Assembly: GCA_963662155.1 (NCBI GenBank)
Contig: OY759274.1
Location: 19,549,060-19,613,059, forward strand
DNA from: Lamellibrachia columna
Lineage: Eukaryota; Annelida; Polychaeta; Sabellida; Siboglinidae
Direction of reading: 5' to 3'
DNA: 64,000 nucleotides
The position numbers and the translations under genes were made by a program. The notes beneath the pieces were generated by a model, which saw nothing but the letters and a program-made list of their open reading frames with translations, searched no databases and had not been told where the DNA came from. Below, one piece after another: positions 13,501-25,384 of the stretch; the stretch's first letter is position 1; each line of letters begins with the position of its first letter.

Positions 13501-14646
13501 TGCCTGTGTTTGTACCGAGTCGAAGGCCTTCTCATAGTCAATGAATGCTATACAGAGTGGTATGTTGAATACACGGCACTTCTCCTTCAGTTGATTTATG
13601 ACATGGACGTGATCTGTCGTTGAGTACCCGCCTCTGAATCCTGCCTGTTCTCTGGGTTGATTTTCGTCTAGTATTTTCTCCAGTCTGGCTGTTAGAATCT
13701 TTGTGAATAGCTTGTAGATGTTCGATAGCAAGCATATTGGCCTATAGTTCTTTATGTCTTTTTTGTTGCCTTTTTTGAAGATTATCACCATCTTTGCATT
13801 TTTCCAGGTAATGGGGATTCGTCTTTCTGATATACATTTTATATACAGCTTGGCTAAGGCTTTGGCGATGGTATCCTCTCCTGCCTTCAACGTTTCGATG
13901 TTGACTTGGTCATTTCCTGTTGCCTTCCTGTTTTTCATCTTCTTTAGCGCGGCTTCTACTTCCCATGTTGTTACTGGTGGTACTTCTCTTGGGTCTGTGC
14001 GTATTGTTACGGTTTGGTCGCTGTCATAAAGTTCGGTGTAAAACTCTTCTATTTGTTCTAAGATCTTATCCTGGTCTTGGATTTCTCTGCCCTGATTGTC
14101 TAAGAGTGTTATCAGTCTATTTTGGCCTAGGATGTGTGTTCTTCTGACCTTGTTCAAGCTCTTTGATGTCTCTATTGTTTTTCGTATGGTGTCTAGGTTG
14201 TGTTTTCTGATGTCTTCTTTCACTTTCTTTTTGAGGGTTTTGCATATCTCTGTGTACTCTATGCAGTCCCTAGCGGTGTTCTTTACCATTTCTGTACGTT
14301 TTTTCATTAGTGCTCTTGTTTGAGTTGATAATCTAGACTTGTCCCGTTTGGTGTTTTTTTTGGTTATGCTTGTCGCCGTCTGTTGGATAATTTCTGTCAT
14401 GTTTTCATTTAGAGTGTCGAAATCATCCAGTTCTTGTAGAGCAGTCAACCTGTTTTTCAGTTCGAGTTGGAATTCGTTCTTTTTAATTCCAATTTCTCTA
14501 GTGTCGACTTTTGGTGGTTTCTTTTTTCTTAGCAGCTTCTTCCTTTCTGCTTTCGTCTCTAATCTGATGTTGCTCATCAACATTCTATGGTCGCTTCCAA
14601 TGTTTATGCGGTTTATGACTCTTACATAAACCGCATAAACATACAT
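13501..14646 (-). mobile_element. RTE-like LINE, end of endonuclease to RT motif A, inverted half
   Basis: An uninterrupted minus-strand frame starts just before the endonuclease end motif (GSDHRMLM). It runs through a basic connector and RT blocks RKATGNDQVNIETLKAG, FKKGNKKDIKNYRPICLLS, EQAGFRGGYSTTDH and [14 protein letters not shown], then diverges at 13,505. The next RT residues are found on the opposite strand at 13,007. The 5' end is truncated inside the endonuclease and capped by a perfect hairpin (14,600-14,642). Confidence 0.92.
14600..14642. repeat. Perfect 18-bp hairpin at the LINE 5' truncation
   Basis: Arms 14,600-14,617 and 14,625-14,642 are exact reverse complements separated by 7 nt (ACTCTTA). 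One arm is LINE coding sequence (codons for VINRINI); the other is a snap-back copy at the truncated end. Confidence 0.95.
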
Positions 14647-14819
14647 ACAACACTAATAAGAGATTATTACTATATAGCTATATATACCTAATACCTTATC
14701 ACGTGCACAATATATCCATGCACCTTATAGATCAAATATCATAACATATTAACTATAAAAGTAGCACCACTAAACATGATCGAAACTGAATTTTCTGAAG
14801 TGCTCTATACATGTATTAG

Positions 14820-15040
14820 CTAATGACTGCAAGTGGTAAAAATTTCATTAAGTCCTGTTGGACATTCTTCTATAAGGTCCCAAAAATATTCTTTTCCATC
14901 TTCCGACATATTCCCCAGCTGCTCCATCACAGCCATTTCCACCTGCAGATCAAGATCTTTCGCGAATGTTATCTGGCCAACTTGCCCAAGGACGCGCCTC
15001 GATCGTGTAAAGAAATGTGCTCTCTCATTTAAGCTGTCAA
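14820..15040 (-). CDS. Unidentified terminal coding exon, about 73 aa
   Basis: An acceptor preceded by a branch-point-like CTACTAAAAC (CTACTAAAACAG|TT) opens a frame that begins VDSLNERAHFFTRSRR. It continues through LQVEMAVMEQLGNMSEDGKE and ends ECPTGLNEIFTTCSH before TAG. Composition is protein-like, with amphipathic acidic helices and no repeats. I do not recognise the family. No AATAAA was found within 200 nt downstream. It could be the last exon of a gene whose upstream exons lie at higher coordinates, or a chance frame. Confidence 0.4.
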
Positions 15041-18000
15041 CTGTTTTAGTAGGCAACCTTTCACATGGTTTGTCAAACAAATGCATAGAATGCAATGAAT
15101 GTTGCAATGTGTACAGAATGAGATACATGATAGTGGTTCATACAACGATGAAAAGGCAAACGACGACCAAAAAGGGGAGAGCCTCATTAAATGCAAATGA
15201 CTTAATAAAGAACAAAAATCTTATTAATGAACTGGCATCTAGTAGATTTTTAAAAAAGAGTTACAAATATGTATACACGCACGCACACATTATTTATAAA
15301 ACTGAATCTTACCCCTATAACATTTTATGTTGCACCCAATCAATGTGACTACTGGGAAACATTTAATGTGTGCTACCCCCAAGAAAAACAAACGTATCTG
15401 TAATATATTGATATTTCAGAACATTTTCTAAACTGTTACATTCATTCACATATACACTAACACAGCACAAACATTTGCGACATAAATTACCTAAAAATAA
15501 AGAGATGTTAGATCCTGTCTTCTGTCGATTCGTACAGCTGTAAGCCATACAGAAAATAACCATATTCGTTGTCCCACAACTTTCTCCAGCAAGCCTCCAA
15601 AATGTTTGTTTTGGAGAGTTTAACACTATGAACAACCCAACTGCCCACACTTATAACACAACTGCTGGGACCACCCTCACCCAAATTATTAATCAGTCTG
15701 GTGGCCATGCCCCATTAAGAACAAATGACAATGACAAATCTTCAAGTTAATTGAGTTCCTGGCTACTAGCCCGATAGGTTTATAATTCTCTGGTAGCCAC
15801 CTCATCTTCATTGCTTTTGTTTGCCTTACATTGTGCATGATGATGGTGAGGAGGAAATCAATTAACTTAATTACTTACTCACTTACTTACTTACATATGT
15901 TAGACAACTATTTGTAATATGCTATCTTCACACTAAAAACAGTACTACCCTATGTAACATCCAGTGGATGCAACTGTTTCTGCCGTGCAATGAAATGCCG
16001 GCCACTGATCGCTCTTGTGTATAGGGGGATGATTAATGATGTAACTCTATGACTGGCCCAACACTGGCCCAATACAGGGAAGTTTTCAACATTGTTCCAC
16101 AAGATGGCGCACGTGTAGCTTTTTGCAGCACTACCTATGGAATGCAATTTTACCACCAAATTTGACGTGTGAGTTTGATGTTTCATTGGAAGTCTTGGGC
16201 ACGGACCACAGTCACTTTTTCCATAGACGACCATTATACCGTTCTTGCGCCTACACTGAAAATTTATCTTACAATTTTTTTTTAATTCACAGCAAATGAG
16301 AGACCCACTAAGACACCTGGTGTGTGAAATTCGTGAAAATGACATACCTCCTTTTCGCACAAATTGCTTCAATGCATGACACCCCTGCATTTCTGCCATG
16401 AAATTTCCCGGTTTCCAAAATATGAGTACATCCTGCCTGATGGCCAACTGGTCAACCAACTGACAAATGGCACCATTTCAAAGCTTAGATGCTACTGTGC
16501 ACAACAACATCACTTTCACTCACTCATCCATACAATTTCTGCTCTCACAAATAAACCCTAACTGCACAATACATTTTTTCCTTGGGACTCTTTATCGTTG
16601 TAATGGCGGACGGATTCTGACTGTGGTCCGTGCCCTCTTGAAAGTTGAATTTTCTCAGGTAAGTTGCACTGATTAGCACAAGCGAGTAGCCTACATTATG
16701 ATATGATACTTGTGAATGTACAGAGTAGTACAGCTTACCTAAATTAGTGTTTTTACTGACACAGCTGGGTGAAATTTAAGCGTTAAGCAATTGAAGCAGT
16801 CTATATTATAACCTGTTCCAATAGCAAACTATAGTATAGACCCTGCGTCAAACTGGTTGAGCTACACCAGTCCAAGCCGTAGGGGAAGCACAGTTGGCTA
16901 CACATTTATAATAATGTATGTTAAAACATTACATATGATCTATTGCTGTTTTCATTACAATTGCACTAAAGTGAAGGGATGATTCCATGTCAAGTGTTGA
17001 CACTTTTGGATGACCCAACTCCGATTTTGCAGAAATTTAGCATATTTGCATGTACTTAAATTAGTTGGTTTTTACATGTTTTTATTGACCAATCTCCAAT
17101 TTTTCTCATTTTAATTTCACTCTGACCCATAACTTCAGTGATATTTTTGGAAAGGTCTCATTTAACTACATTTAGTAGAGAGGAAATCGGGTAACTGGGT
17201 ACTGTGAAGAAATAATTGAATATACAAGCATAGTTTGTTCACTGAACGACAAGCAGCATCAGATTAATCATATAAATGCACTATTTTGATCATATCTTAG
17301 AAACCCTTAGAATGCACACCCTGTTTTTCTCAGGATATTTGTAGTGTTCTATATATTATGACATAGCGTGTGGTCAAGGTTCAGAAGTAAGACACAGGGT
17401 GGTTGGTGTAGAAGTAGATACATCCTTTTTGTTTTTATACCTACTTGCATACAGTACATAGCTGTTGGGGGAAAAGATTGACACTTGTTAGAGATTAATT
17501 AATAAGACAGACTCATGTCTTATCAAAGAATAAACTTTTTATGGCTCTTAAATCCTCGGGACCTGAACTCAAAGGCGCAACACACCGGAATCATTAAGCG
17601 TTAGGAAAGTGATCGTGAATAGAGACAACTTCGGAGCGAGAACCACTGATGATTTACTGTAATTTTCCATGTGTAATACACATTTTTTCTTTCAATTTTT
17701 ACTTATAAGTCCAGGTGCATATTATTGGTAAAAAGGCTAAAAATAATTTCGGATGATTACGCAATTGGAATGTCATAAGATGTCTAGGCCCAACGATCTG
17801 TAAGACTGTAACTGACTGAAAAAAACACTTAAGCTTATACAAATTAAATAAAGGTGTTTGTAATGCAAGTTAAGCGACGAGCCGACGTTGACAGCGTGCT
17901 GTAACTGTGTCACACTCTAAACTGCAATCCAACCAAAGTGAAACTATCCGAAGCGGGGAAATCAGGGGTTGATGTTAAAAAGTTTGGGTGTGTATTATAC

Positions 18001-18295
18001 ATGACAATTAATATATAATTTCTGTAAGATTTCAGCAAAAAGTCAGGGGGCGTATTATACTTGGGGGCATATTATATACAGAACGGTAGGATGGGAATGC
18101 AGTGTCGAAAAAAATATGTCATTTGCGGAAGGTAGCTAGTTTCAGATGATTTTAAAGTGACAGGGAGTTCGTTCCTGATTTAGTGCAAAGCTACAGTTAA
18201 AGCCTGCGCAGGCTGAGCTTAATTTTGGGAACAAAAAGCTGTTGTAAGATCAAACTGGAAAATGAAAGGGTGTGGTAGTTACTTTTTGATTGCGT
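15041..18295. other. Gene-free stretch with possible transposon scraps
   Basis: At 15,508-15,650 (minus) a short frame KLSKTNILEACWRKLW is reminiscent of the end of pogo/Tigger DDE transposases, but the support is weak. Near-identical blocks containing ACTGTGGTCCGTGCCC lie in inverted orientation at about 16,195-16,215 and 16,620-16,640, suggesting a small foldback. Blocks such as GGGGGCGTATTATACTTGGG near 18,045 resemble DNA-transposon termini. No exon is supported. Confidence 0.4.
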
Positions 18296-18306
18296 AAACA
18301 GTTGGT
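18296..18306. repeat. Target-site duplication, left copy
   Basis: AAACAGTTGGT, identical to 21,521-21,531. It is followed directly by the (TACT)n 3' tail of the LINE on the minus strand. Confidence 0.9.
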
Positions 18307-19530
18307 TACTTACTTACTTACTTATGCCCATCGCCCCTCTTGGGGCATAGGCCGTCGACAACAGATCGCCAGAGTCCCCTGTCCTGGGCCATCCTCTCTA
18401 ACTGGTTCCAGGTGTAGCCCATCTTCCTGGTGTCTGCCTGGAGGTCCCGTCGCCACGTGTTTCTTGGTCGTCCTCTTCTCCGTTTGCCTTGAGGATTCCA
18501 TGTCAGCGCTTGCCTGGTGGTGCTTGTTACTGGTTTTCGGAGCGAGTGGCCAATCCAGGCCCATCTTCTTCTTCTGATTTCCTCTTCGACAGGTCGTTGT
18601 TGTGTCTTTTCCCACAATTCACTGTTGCTGATGGTGTCTGGCCAGTGGATCTGGAGGATTCTTCTCAGGCAGTTGTTGACAAAGGTCTGCACTTTGTTGA
18701 TGGTGGTGTTGGTTATCCTCCATGTCTCTGCTCCATACAACAAGACCATCTTCACGTTGGAGTTGAACAACCGGATCTTTGTGCGTGATGACAGTACCCT
18801 GGAGCTCCAGATGTTCTTCAGTTGCAGGAATGCCACTCTTGCCTTGCCTATCCTTGCTCTGACGTCTGCGTCTGTGCCGCCCCGCTTGTTGATGACACTG
18901 CCGAGGTATGTGAAGGTCTCTACCTCCTCCAGTGCATTCCCCTGCAGTGTGACTGGGTCAGTGCTGGCTGCATTCATCCTGAGGACCTTGGTCTTTCCTT
19001 TGTGGATGTTCAGGCCCACTTGTAAGGAGACAGCTGCCAGTTCTGTCGTCTTGTCCTGCATCTGTTGATGGCTGTGAGACAGCAGTGCCAAGTCATCGGC
19101 GAAGTGCAGGTCTTCAAGTTGCGTCCATAGTGTCCACTGGATCCCACTTGTCCTCTGTACTGTGGTCATCTTCATAATCCAGTCAATGGCCAGGAGGAAG
19201 AGGAATGGGGACAGCAGGCAGCCTTGTCTTACTCCAGTCTTTACATCGAAGCGACAGGTGAACTGTCCTCCATGGATTACCCTACAGCCTGTTCCGTCAT
19301 AGCTGTTCTTGATTAGGTTGACCAGTTTAGTGGGTACCCCATAGTGTCGTAGCAGTTTCCAGAGGGTCTTCCTGTCAACACTGTCAAATGCCTTTTCATA
19401 GTCAACGAAGTTCACGTAGAGGGAAGAGTTCCATTCTAAGGATTGTTCTACTATGATGCGCAATGTTGCGATCTGGTCTAAACATGATCTGTTCTGGCGG
19501 AATCCGGCTTGCTGGTCTCTAAGCATTCTG
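18307..19530 (-). mobile_element. Nimb/RTE-type LINE, RT C-terminal 3' segment (402-codon intact frame)
   Basis: The minus-strand frame 19,526-18,318 begins [14 protein letters not shown] and carries [13 protein letters not shown] (motif A), [15 protein letters not shown] (block 4), [10 protein letters not shown] (catalytic FADD) and [12 protein letters not shown]. The C-terminal domain contains [14 protein letters not shown] and [11 protein letters not shown]; the frame ends CPKRGDGHK. The 3' tail is (AAGT)n. The frame has no stop, so the copy is young. It is the continuation of the plus-strand segment at 19,531-21,520, which ends at the same codons (DPMLR). At 19,507-19,545 the 17-bp word GCTTGCTGGTCTCTAAG is duplicated at the junction. 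Together they form one element with an internal inversion. Confidence 0.95.
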
Positions 19531-21520
19531 CTTGCTGGTCTCTAAGAACTCTGCCATGGCCGGTCCCAAGCCCGGATAGGAAAAGAGGAGGGTTGGGCGT
19601 GGGGCTAGCACCCCCACCCCGTAAAAAAAAAGAAGATTGCTACAGAAACGCCGACAAAAGATACAGAGACTACAGTCCTGGAAGAGGAGGGTTCTTCGTT
19701 TCGAAGACTTATGACGCCATGTGGTGAAAGCCGGGAGTCCTCGGAAGCCACAGGGTCGAGCACCCTTCTTTCGTCCAGGAACATCACGATTGGATCGTGG
19801 AACGTGAGGACCTTATACCAGACAGGGAAGACAGCACAGGTGGCAGCGGAAATGAGAAACTACAACCTTGCTTTGCTAGGAGTCAGCGAAACAAGATGGA
19901 CACAGACAGGACAGAGAAGGCTGCTTAGTGGAGAGATGCTGCTCTTCTCAGGACATGAGGAGGACAACGCTCCCCACACAGAAGGTGTAGCGCTCATGCT
20001 GTCAAGATCGGCACAGAGTGCGCTGATAGGGTGGGAAGCTCATGGACCAAGAATCATCACAGCATCCTTCAGAACAAAGAAGAAGAAGATAAAAATGAAT
20101 GTCATCCAGTGCTACGCACCTACAAACGACAGCGATGAAGAAAACAAAGATCAGTTTTATAACAGACTACAAACGATCATCGACAAGTGTCCAGTGAAAG
20201 ATGTCAACATCCTAATGGGAGATTTCAATGCAAAGATTGGAAAGGACAACACGGGGTATGAAGAAGTAATGGGAAAACATGGATTGGGAGAGATAAACGA
20301 AAACGGCGAGAGATTTTCTGACACATGCGCCCTTAACAAGATTGTCATCGGAGGCAGCATCTTCCCACACAAAAGGATACATAAAGCTACTTGGGTATCA
20401 CCAGATCACGTGACAGATAACCAGATAGACCACATCTGCATAGGCAAGACATTCAGAAGGTCCCTTCAGGACGTGAGAGTGAAGAGAGGAGCCGATGCTG
20501 CGTCTGACCACCACCTGCTTGTTGCCATACTGAAGCTGAAACTGAAGAAAAACCGAATGGAGACAGCAGTGAAGCGAAAAAAGTACAATGTCAGCTTCCT
20601 GAAGGATGCACAGACAAGAGAGGAATACAGATTGAAGCTCACCAACAGATTCCAAGTGCTGCAAGAGCTGCTCGAAGAAGAAACTGACCTAAACAAGCAG
20701 TGGCAGAACATAAAAGAGACATGGACATCAACCTGCCAGGAAGTTGTTGGCCCCAGGACACCGCAGCAGAAAGAGTGGATTTCAGTGGAAACTCTGCGCA
20801 AGGTCCAGATGCGGAAGGAGAAGAAAACAGCAGTAAACAACAGCCGCACAAGAACAGCAAAGCAAAAGCGCAAGAAGAATATGCAGAAGTCAACAGAGAA
20901 GTAAAGAAGAGCATAAAGGTGGACAAGAGAAACTACATCGACAGCCTGGCAGAGGAAGCGGAACAGGCAGCAGGAAGAGGAAACATGAAAGAGCTTTACG
21001 ACACTACCAGGAAACTGTCAGGCAAGTACTGCCACCCAGAGCGACCAGTGAAGGACAAAGAGGGAAATGCTATCATAGGAAATGAACAACAGCTGGACAG
21101 ATGGGCCGAGCATTTCGAGGAACTCCTGAACAGACCCGCCCCGCCAAACCCGCCTGTCATCCACCCAGCAGAAGATGACCTACCTATTAACTGCGACAGA
21201 CCTGTCAGAGAAGAAATCAAGAAAGCTATACAACAGCTGAAGAACAATAAGGCATCAGGGCCAGATGATATTCCGGCAGAAGCACTCAAGGCAGTTGTGG
21301 ACACTTCCGTGGAACTACTTTACCCTCTATTTGGGAAGATATGGGAAGAGGAAGAAGTGCCAGCAGACTGGAGAGAAGGCTACCTCATCAAGATCCCCAA
21401 GAAAGGAGACCTCAGAAATTGTGCTAACTACAGAGGGATCACACTCCTGTCAGTGCCAGGGAAAGTCTTCAGCAGGATCATCTTGGAAAGGATGAAAGAT
21501 ATGGTCGACCCAATGCTTAG
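19531..21520 (+). mobile_element. Same LINE, inverted 5' segment: leader, APE endonuclease, RT N-terminal half
   Basis: The plus-strand frame from 19,711 encodes an APE-like endonuclease with ITIGSWNVRTLYQTGK, GVSETRWTQTGQ, NILMGDFNAKIG and ASDHHLLVA. A single-base frameshift near 20,865 (around AGCAAAGCAAAAGCG) moves to a second frame. That frame continues with YDTTRKLSGKYC, NNKASGPDDIPAEALK, KIPKKGDLRNCANYRGITLLS and [11 protein letters not shown], where the LINE ends at 21,520 and the target-site duplication starts. The leader 19,531-19,710 is probably 5' UTR. Apart from one frameshift and the inversion the element would be near full length. In hosts, fragments of this LINE type are often misannotated as craniofacial development protein 2. 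Confidence 0.94.
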
Positions 21521-21531
21521 AAACAGTTGGT
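21521..21531. repeat. Target-site duplication, right copy
   Basis: AAACAGTTGGT, identical to 18,296-18,306, placed exactly at the LINE's internal breakpoint (CAATGCTTAG|AAACAG). Confidence 0.9.
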
Positions 21532-21581
21532 ACACAAACATAAATCATTGTTTGTGAAGTGCACTGATGTTTTAGATAAAA

Positions 21582-21585
<4 letters not shown>

Positions 21586-21679
<94 letters not shown>

Positions 21680-21690
21680 GTATATGTATA
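21586..21690. repeat. (TA)n microsatellite
   Basis: About 85 bp of pure TA followed by GTATATGTATATGTATAT. Confidence 0.97.
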
Positions 21691-21718
21691 TTTAATTATA
21701 TATGTGTGTGTGTTTCAG

Positions 21719-21872
21719 GGGCCATTATGAGGAATCCTTCCTTCAAGGAATATCTGAATCACGCACCCAGAAAGAGATGATGCTGTGGCTCCGGAACTTT
21801 GGAGACAAGCATGGCGGGAGGAAGAGGGGGGCTTTGATACAAGACAGGCATGGTCATGCCAATGATGTGTAA
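21719..21872 (+). CDS. Unidentified terminal exon with stop and polyadenylation signal, about 50 aa
   Basis: The acceptor GTGTGTGTTTCAG ends at 21,718. The frame starting with one split base reads [20 protein letters not shown], then [17 protein letters not shown], and ends RHGHANDV before TAA at 21,870. AATAAA follows at 21,883-21,888 with a T/GT-rich stretch after it. Exon, stop and poly(A) signal are in the right order and spacing for a 3' terminal exon. The protein family is not recognised. Upstream exons would lie left of the 18.3-21.5 kb LINE, which would then be intronic. Confidence 0.5.
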
Positions 21873-21882
21873 ATTTATGATG

Positions 21883-21888
21883 AATAAA
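21883..21888 (+). terminator. Polyadenylation signal AATAAA
   Basis: Canonical hexamer 11 nt after the TAA stop of the exon at 21,719-21,872, followed by CTGTACACG and a T-rich region. Confidence 0.55.
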
Positions 21889-21984
21889 ACTGTACACGTT
21901 TAGTTTCATGTCCTGGTGTTTGTTGCTATTTCATACAGGCATACTACTATATCCAAACATTAGGCCACACAGATTCCTATATTG

Positions 21985-22285
21985 GACCAGTTTAGCATAC
22001 CAGTAGCAGCACAGTACTGGACCATTAGTGGTCCAGTATTGTGCCAGTACATAGCATGCCAGTAATGGACTAATGGTACAGTACCGTGCCAATGCACTGT
22101 GCCAGTACTGGGCCAATGGTGGACCATTACTGCGCCAGCATTGGCCCTGTACAGCATGCCAGTATTGGCCCAGTTATCAGCCTCTGTGCAGAGCATGCAT
22201 TGGGCCAGTGCTGGTCATAGGTTATCGGGCCAGTACCACATCAACCGGCGGCAGGCATTGGCCCTGTATTGGCCCAGTACTGTTA
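21985..22285. repeat. Irregular CCAGTA/TTGGCC repeat cluster
   Basis: Short words GCCAGTACTGG, CAGTATTGGCCC and GTGCCAGTA recur about a dozen times in both orientations with variable spacing. Many are self-complementary. No coding content. Confidence 0.75.
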
Positions 22286-22400
22286 TGTTAGTTGGGATGC
22301 AGTCAGAGTTCTTCGAATCACGTGTAGGATTGCGACAAGGAGAGAATTGATCACCAATACTCTTTACTTTATTTCTCAATGATATTGTGGAAGGATCCGC
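22286..22400 (+). mobile_element. LINE RT fragment (block 4)
   Basis: The frame contains SRVGLRQGEN, stop, SPILFTLFLNDIVE. This is the RT block usually reading GVRQGENLSPxLFxLFLNDL. It may be the same family as the fragment at 11.5-12.25 kb. Confidence 0.65.
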
Positions 22401-23260
22401 ATACATAATTGTACTCCTAATTGCATACGTGTTATAGTGTACTAATAACCCTAATTGTACAGCTGTATATATAGGCCACCCGATAGGAGATGTGACTATG
22501 TGTTATCCGCCAGATGGTGAAACTATTTGGTGACCCCGAGTTGTAAGGTGCTGCCACTGCGGACTTGATGTAAACGATGACTAGAGTCTTGTCTTTGGAG
22601 AGGCTATAATTATACCAACGGGGAGACTTATGCACTCGGCTCCCCCCTTTTCACCCCAAGGAGTATCTGGCGGCTGGCGGCAAAGCAAAGCAAAAACTAC
22701 ATACTACCACTACAGCACTAGACGCATCACACACCACACCACTGGTAAAAGAATGTTACTGTTAGTTATTCGCTGTCGCTTCCTGATGGTCCTAAATGAA
22801 GTACAGATACTGCCCTGACGTGACACGATAGCTTGTACAAGCTGGTTGGACATTCCTCACTAAGGTCCAGCCAGGTCTTTTGCTCCCCATCTTCTTAGCA
22901 CATCAGTAATCAAAGTCACTATTAAGTAATTATAACCGAACATGTAAATATGTTTACATAGAAAGATGGGGAGTTCTGCAATAAACATTATGGCACAATT
23001 ATAAATTGAAACGATTTGTTTTCTAAGGAATAGCATCCTTACCAACTTACTGTGTTGTTTTGTCTTGTTGTCTGTGGGATCGTGCCTCGTCCACTGGGAC
23101 AGAGTTCCTCCCCTCACCACATGTCACTTAAATATCAGTAATGTGACCAGCAATCTACATGGTAAATGCAATTAACCATAAGAGAAATAGTTATAACAAT
23201 AATAACTAATTAACTAGCATTGGATTACCCAGGGTGCTGCCATATGGTGCCAAGTAATGC
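22401..23260. other. Gene-free stretch
   Basis: No exon, tandem array or recognisable element found. Confidence 0.4.
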
Positions 23261-23533
23261 GTGTGTGCGTGCGTGCTTGTGTGTTTAAATAAGTTCCATT
23301 ATCAAGACGATACACTACATTACATGACATTTCACCCGACATAGGCACATGATTCCTGGTATTGCATGGTCCTTAAAACTGCATCCTCAACTGATTTAGC
23401 CTATCAAGAGTCCGGTTCTTTGATGTCCTAATGTGTTGTGTGTGAATAGCTTAAGTAATATCCGCAGTCAGTTTAATTAAAAAGTGCATATTTTGTTCAA
23501 ATCATCGAACGAATTTACTTTAGTCGTTAGATT
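23261..23533 (+). repeat. 273-bp direct repeat, left copy
   Basis: Identical to 25,830-26,102 except for one visible substitution (GTGTGTGAATAGC versus GTGTATGAATAGC). Starts in a GTGTGTGCGTGCGTGC tract and ends TAGTCGTTAGATT. Confidence 0.95.
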
Positions 23534-23597
23534 AGGTAGCCTATCAACACAAGCTACAAATAAACTCTATATTATGTGTTGGCGAGCAAACTGCTCC

Positions 23598-23722
<125 letters not shown>

Positions 23723-23734
23723 TTTGTTTTTATA

Positions 23735-23995
23735 TCTTGTTCTTGTTCTTCTTCGGGTTCTTCGGGTTCCATTCATTACTACATGCATGTGTTTCACCCG
23801 AGGACTGGGAGGCCAGAAGAGACATGTTTGTGTGGGAACTGCATCACCTCTGTGGGGAGGTTATTCCATTTCACGACAGTTCTAGGGAAGAATGACACCC
23901 TGTTAGATTCGGTTCTGGCGCAGGGTTGTATGAGTCTAACGCGGTGTGTATGTCTGGAACAGCGAGTCATACATACAATGTTGTTGACCACAAAT
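23735..23995 (-). mobile_element. LINE RT C-terminal end and 3' tail
   Basis: The minus-strand frame contains [17 protein letters not shown] and [18 protein letters not shown], a typical C-terminus of CR1/L2-type RTs. A GAA-rich tail leads directly into (TA)n at 23,722. Confidence 0.75.
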
Positions 23996-24439
23996 ACAAT
24001 TTGCCTGGAGGTGAGAAAACTTTGTCACAGTTTGAAATAAAGCACATAGCCCTTCTAACAATCATTGCTCTGTCACGGATTGACGGGGTTTTCCGCTCAC
24101 TAGATTGGCTCGGGTCTAGTTGGGATGTCCCATTTCTATAATTTAACGCTCATGAATGGTGGATGAAGACAACAAAGACAAATGACAGAAAATAAACATT
24201 TAATACACGATAGTTACTAAGTAATTTACAAGGAAACACATTGGCGCATAGGCTTATCTAACTTTACTATGGTTCAAACATGTGAAGTATCTTAAATTCT
24301 TTCTATCATTAATGTCTAAATGCATTATTTTTAATAAAAAAATTGTATATAACAAAAAACTTTATAATAATAATACTTTTTTATCCACGATAAACCTGAT
24401 AAAATGTATATTTATGTTACTAAGGGTCCTGAGTTTAAA

Positions 24440-24664
<225 letters not shown>

Positions 24665-24849
24665 CGCTTAAGATTAAATAATAACCAATGAGAGTATATT
24701 CTAAAATGCAGTAAAATTAGATTAGAAAAAAATATTTAAATAAGTTAAGTAAAATGTATGGTTTGGCGATTTACGAAATATACGTGTAACATACATCATA
24801 TCAACGAGTTAAGTAAAATAGTTAAGTTAAACTGTTTCAGGCCTCGAGC

Positions 24850-25025
24850 GTCACCGTTCTCTGTCAAATATATTGTTCAGATAACATGCTTTAAAAGTAT
24901 CTATGGAGTTACAATTTCGCAGTGCTGCGCTGAGAGCGTTCCAGGTCTTTGCACCAGTAACAGCTATTGAGTTCGTGAAGATTTGTGTTTTGTTTTTCGG
25001 AATGCAGACATATCATTTGGCATTA
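24850..25025 (-). mobile_element. LINE RT C-terminal remnant
   Basis: The minus-strand frame contains TNSIAVTGAKTWNALSAALR and NSIDTFKSMLSEQYI. This matches the C-terminal pattern (SxxVxGPKxWNSLPxxLRxxxSxxxFKxxLK) of L2/CR1-type RTs. Confidence 0.7.
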
Positions 25026-25370
25026 GATCGCGCACTTCTAGTTGATACGTTGGAGACAGGCTGAAATAGCTATCACATGTAATTTGGTGCCTGTGCCTTT
25101 ACACACTTGACAAGTTGCGCATGTCTGTGTTTAACGTTACCTATGTAACACATTAATCGCTGTGTATGTACGCTCGTTAATTTGTCACATCTAACGACCT
25201 TATTACAATATATTCGTCATGAAGTCTGAGATCACGACACATATTTAACCATGTGGGGTTGACAGTATTAGGGAAGTACGAGACATTAGAAAGACCACAA
25301 CATCAGCTAAAATAATGTACGTGATGACGTCATCGTATATCCGCTGTATTCAAGTTGTCTCTAGCGTAGT
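25026..25370. other. Gene-free stretch
   Basis: No recognisable content. Confidence 0.4.
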
Positions 25371-25384
25371 CTGTAGGTTGGACG

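Noticed and set aside
15950..16459. 169-codon minus-strand frame
   Set aside because: No recognisable domain, overlaps an inverted-repeat segment, and lacks supporting splice or start context.
16570..16662. Possible exon ending TTTTCTCAG|GTAAGT
   Set aside because: Good donor-like site, but the only ATG frame (ATGGCGGACGG) stops after five codons and the segment is part of the inverted repeat.
19711..20904. Host gene similar to craniofacial development protein 2
   Set aside because: The motif set (SETRW, GDFNAKIG, SDHH) is an APE endonuclease of a LINE; the RT follows directly.
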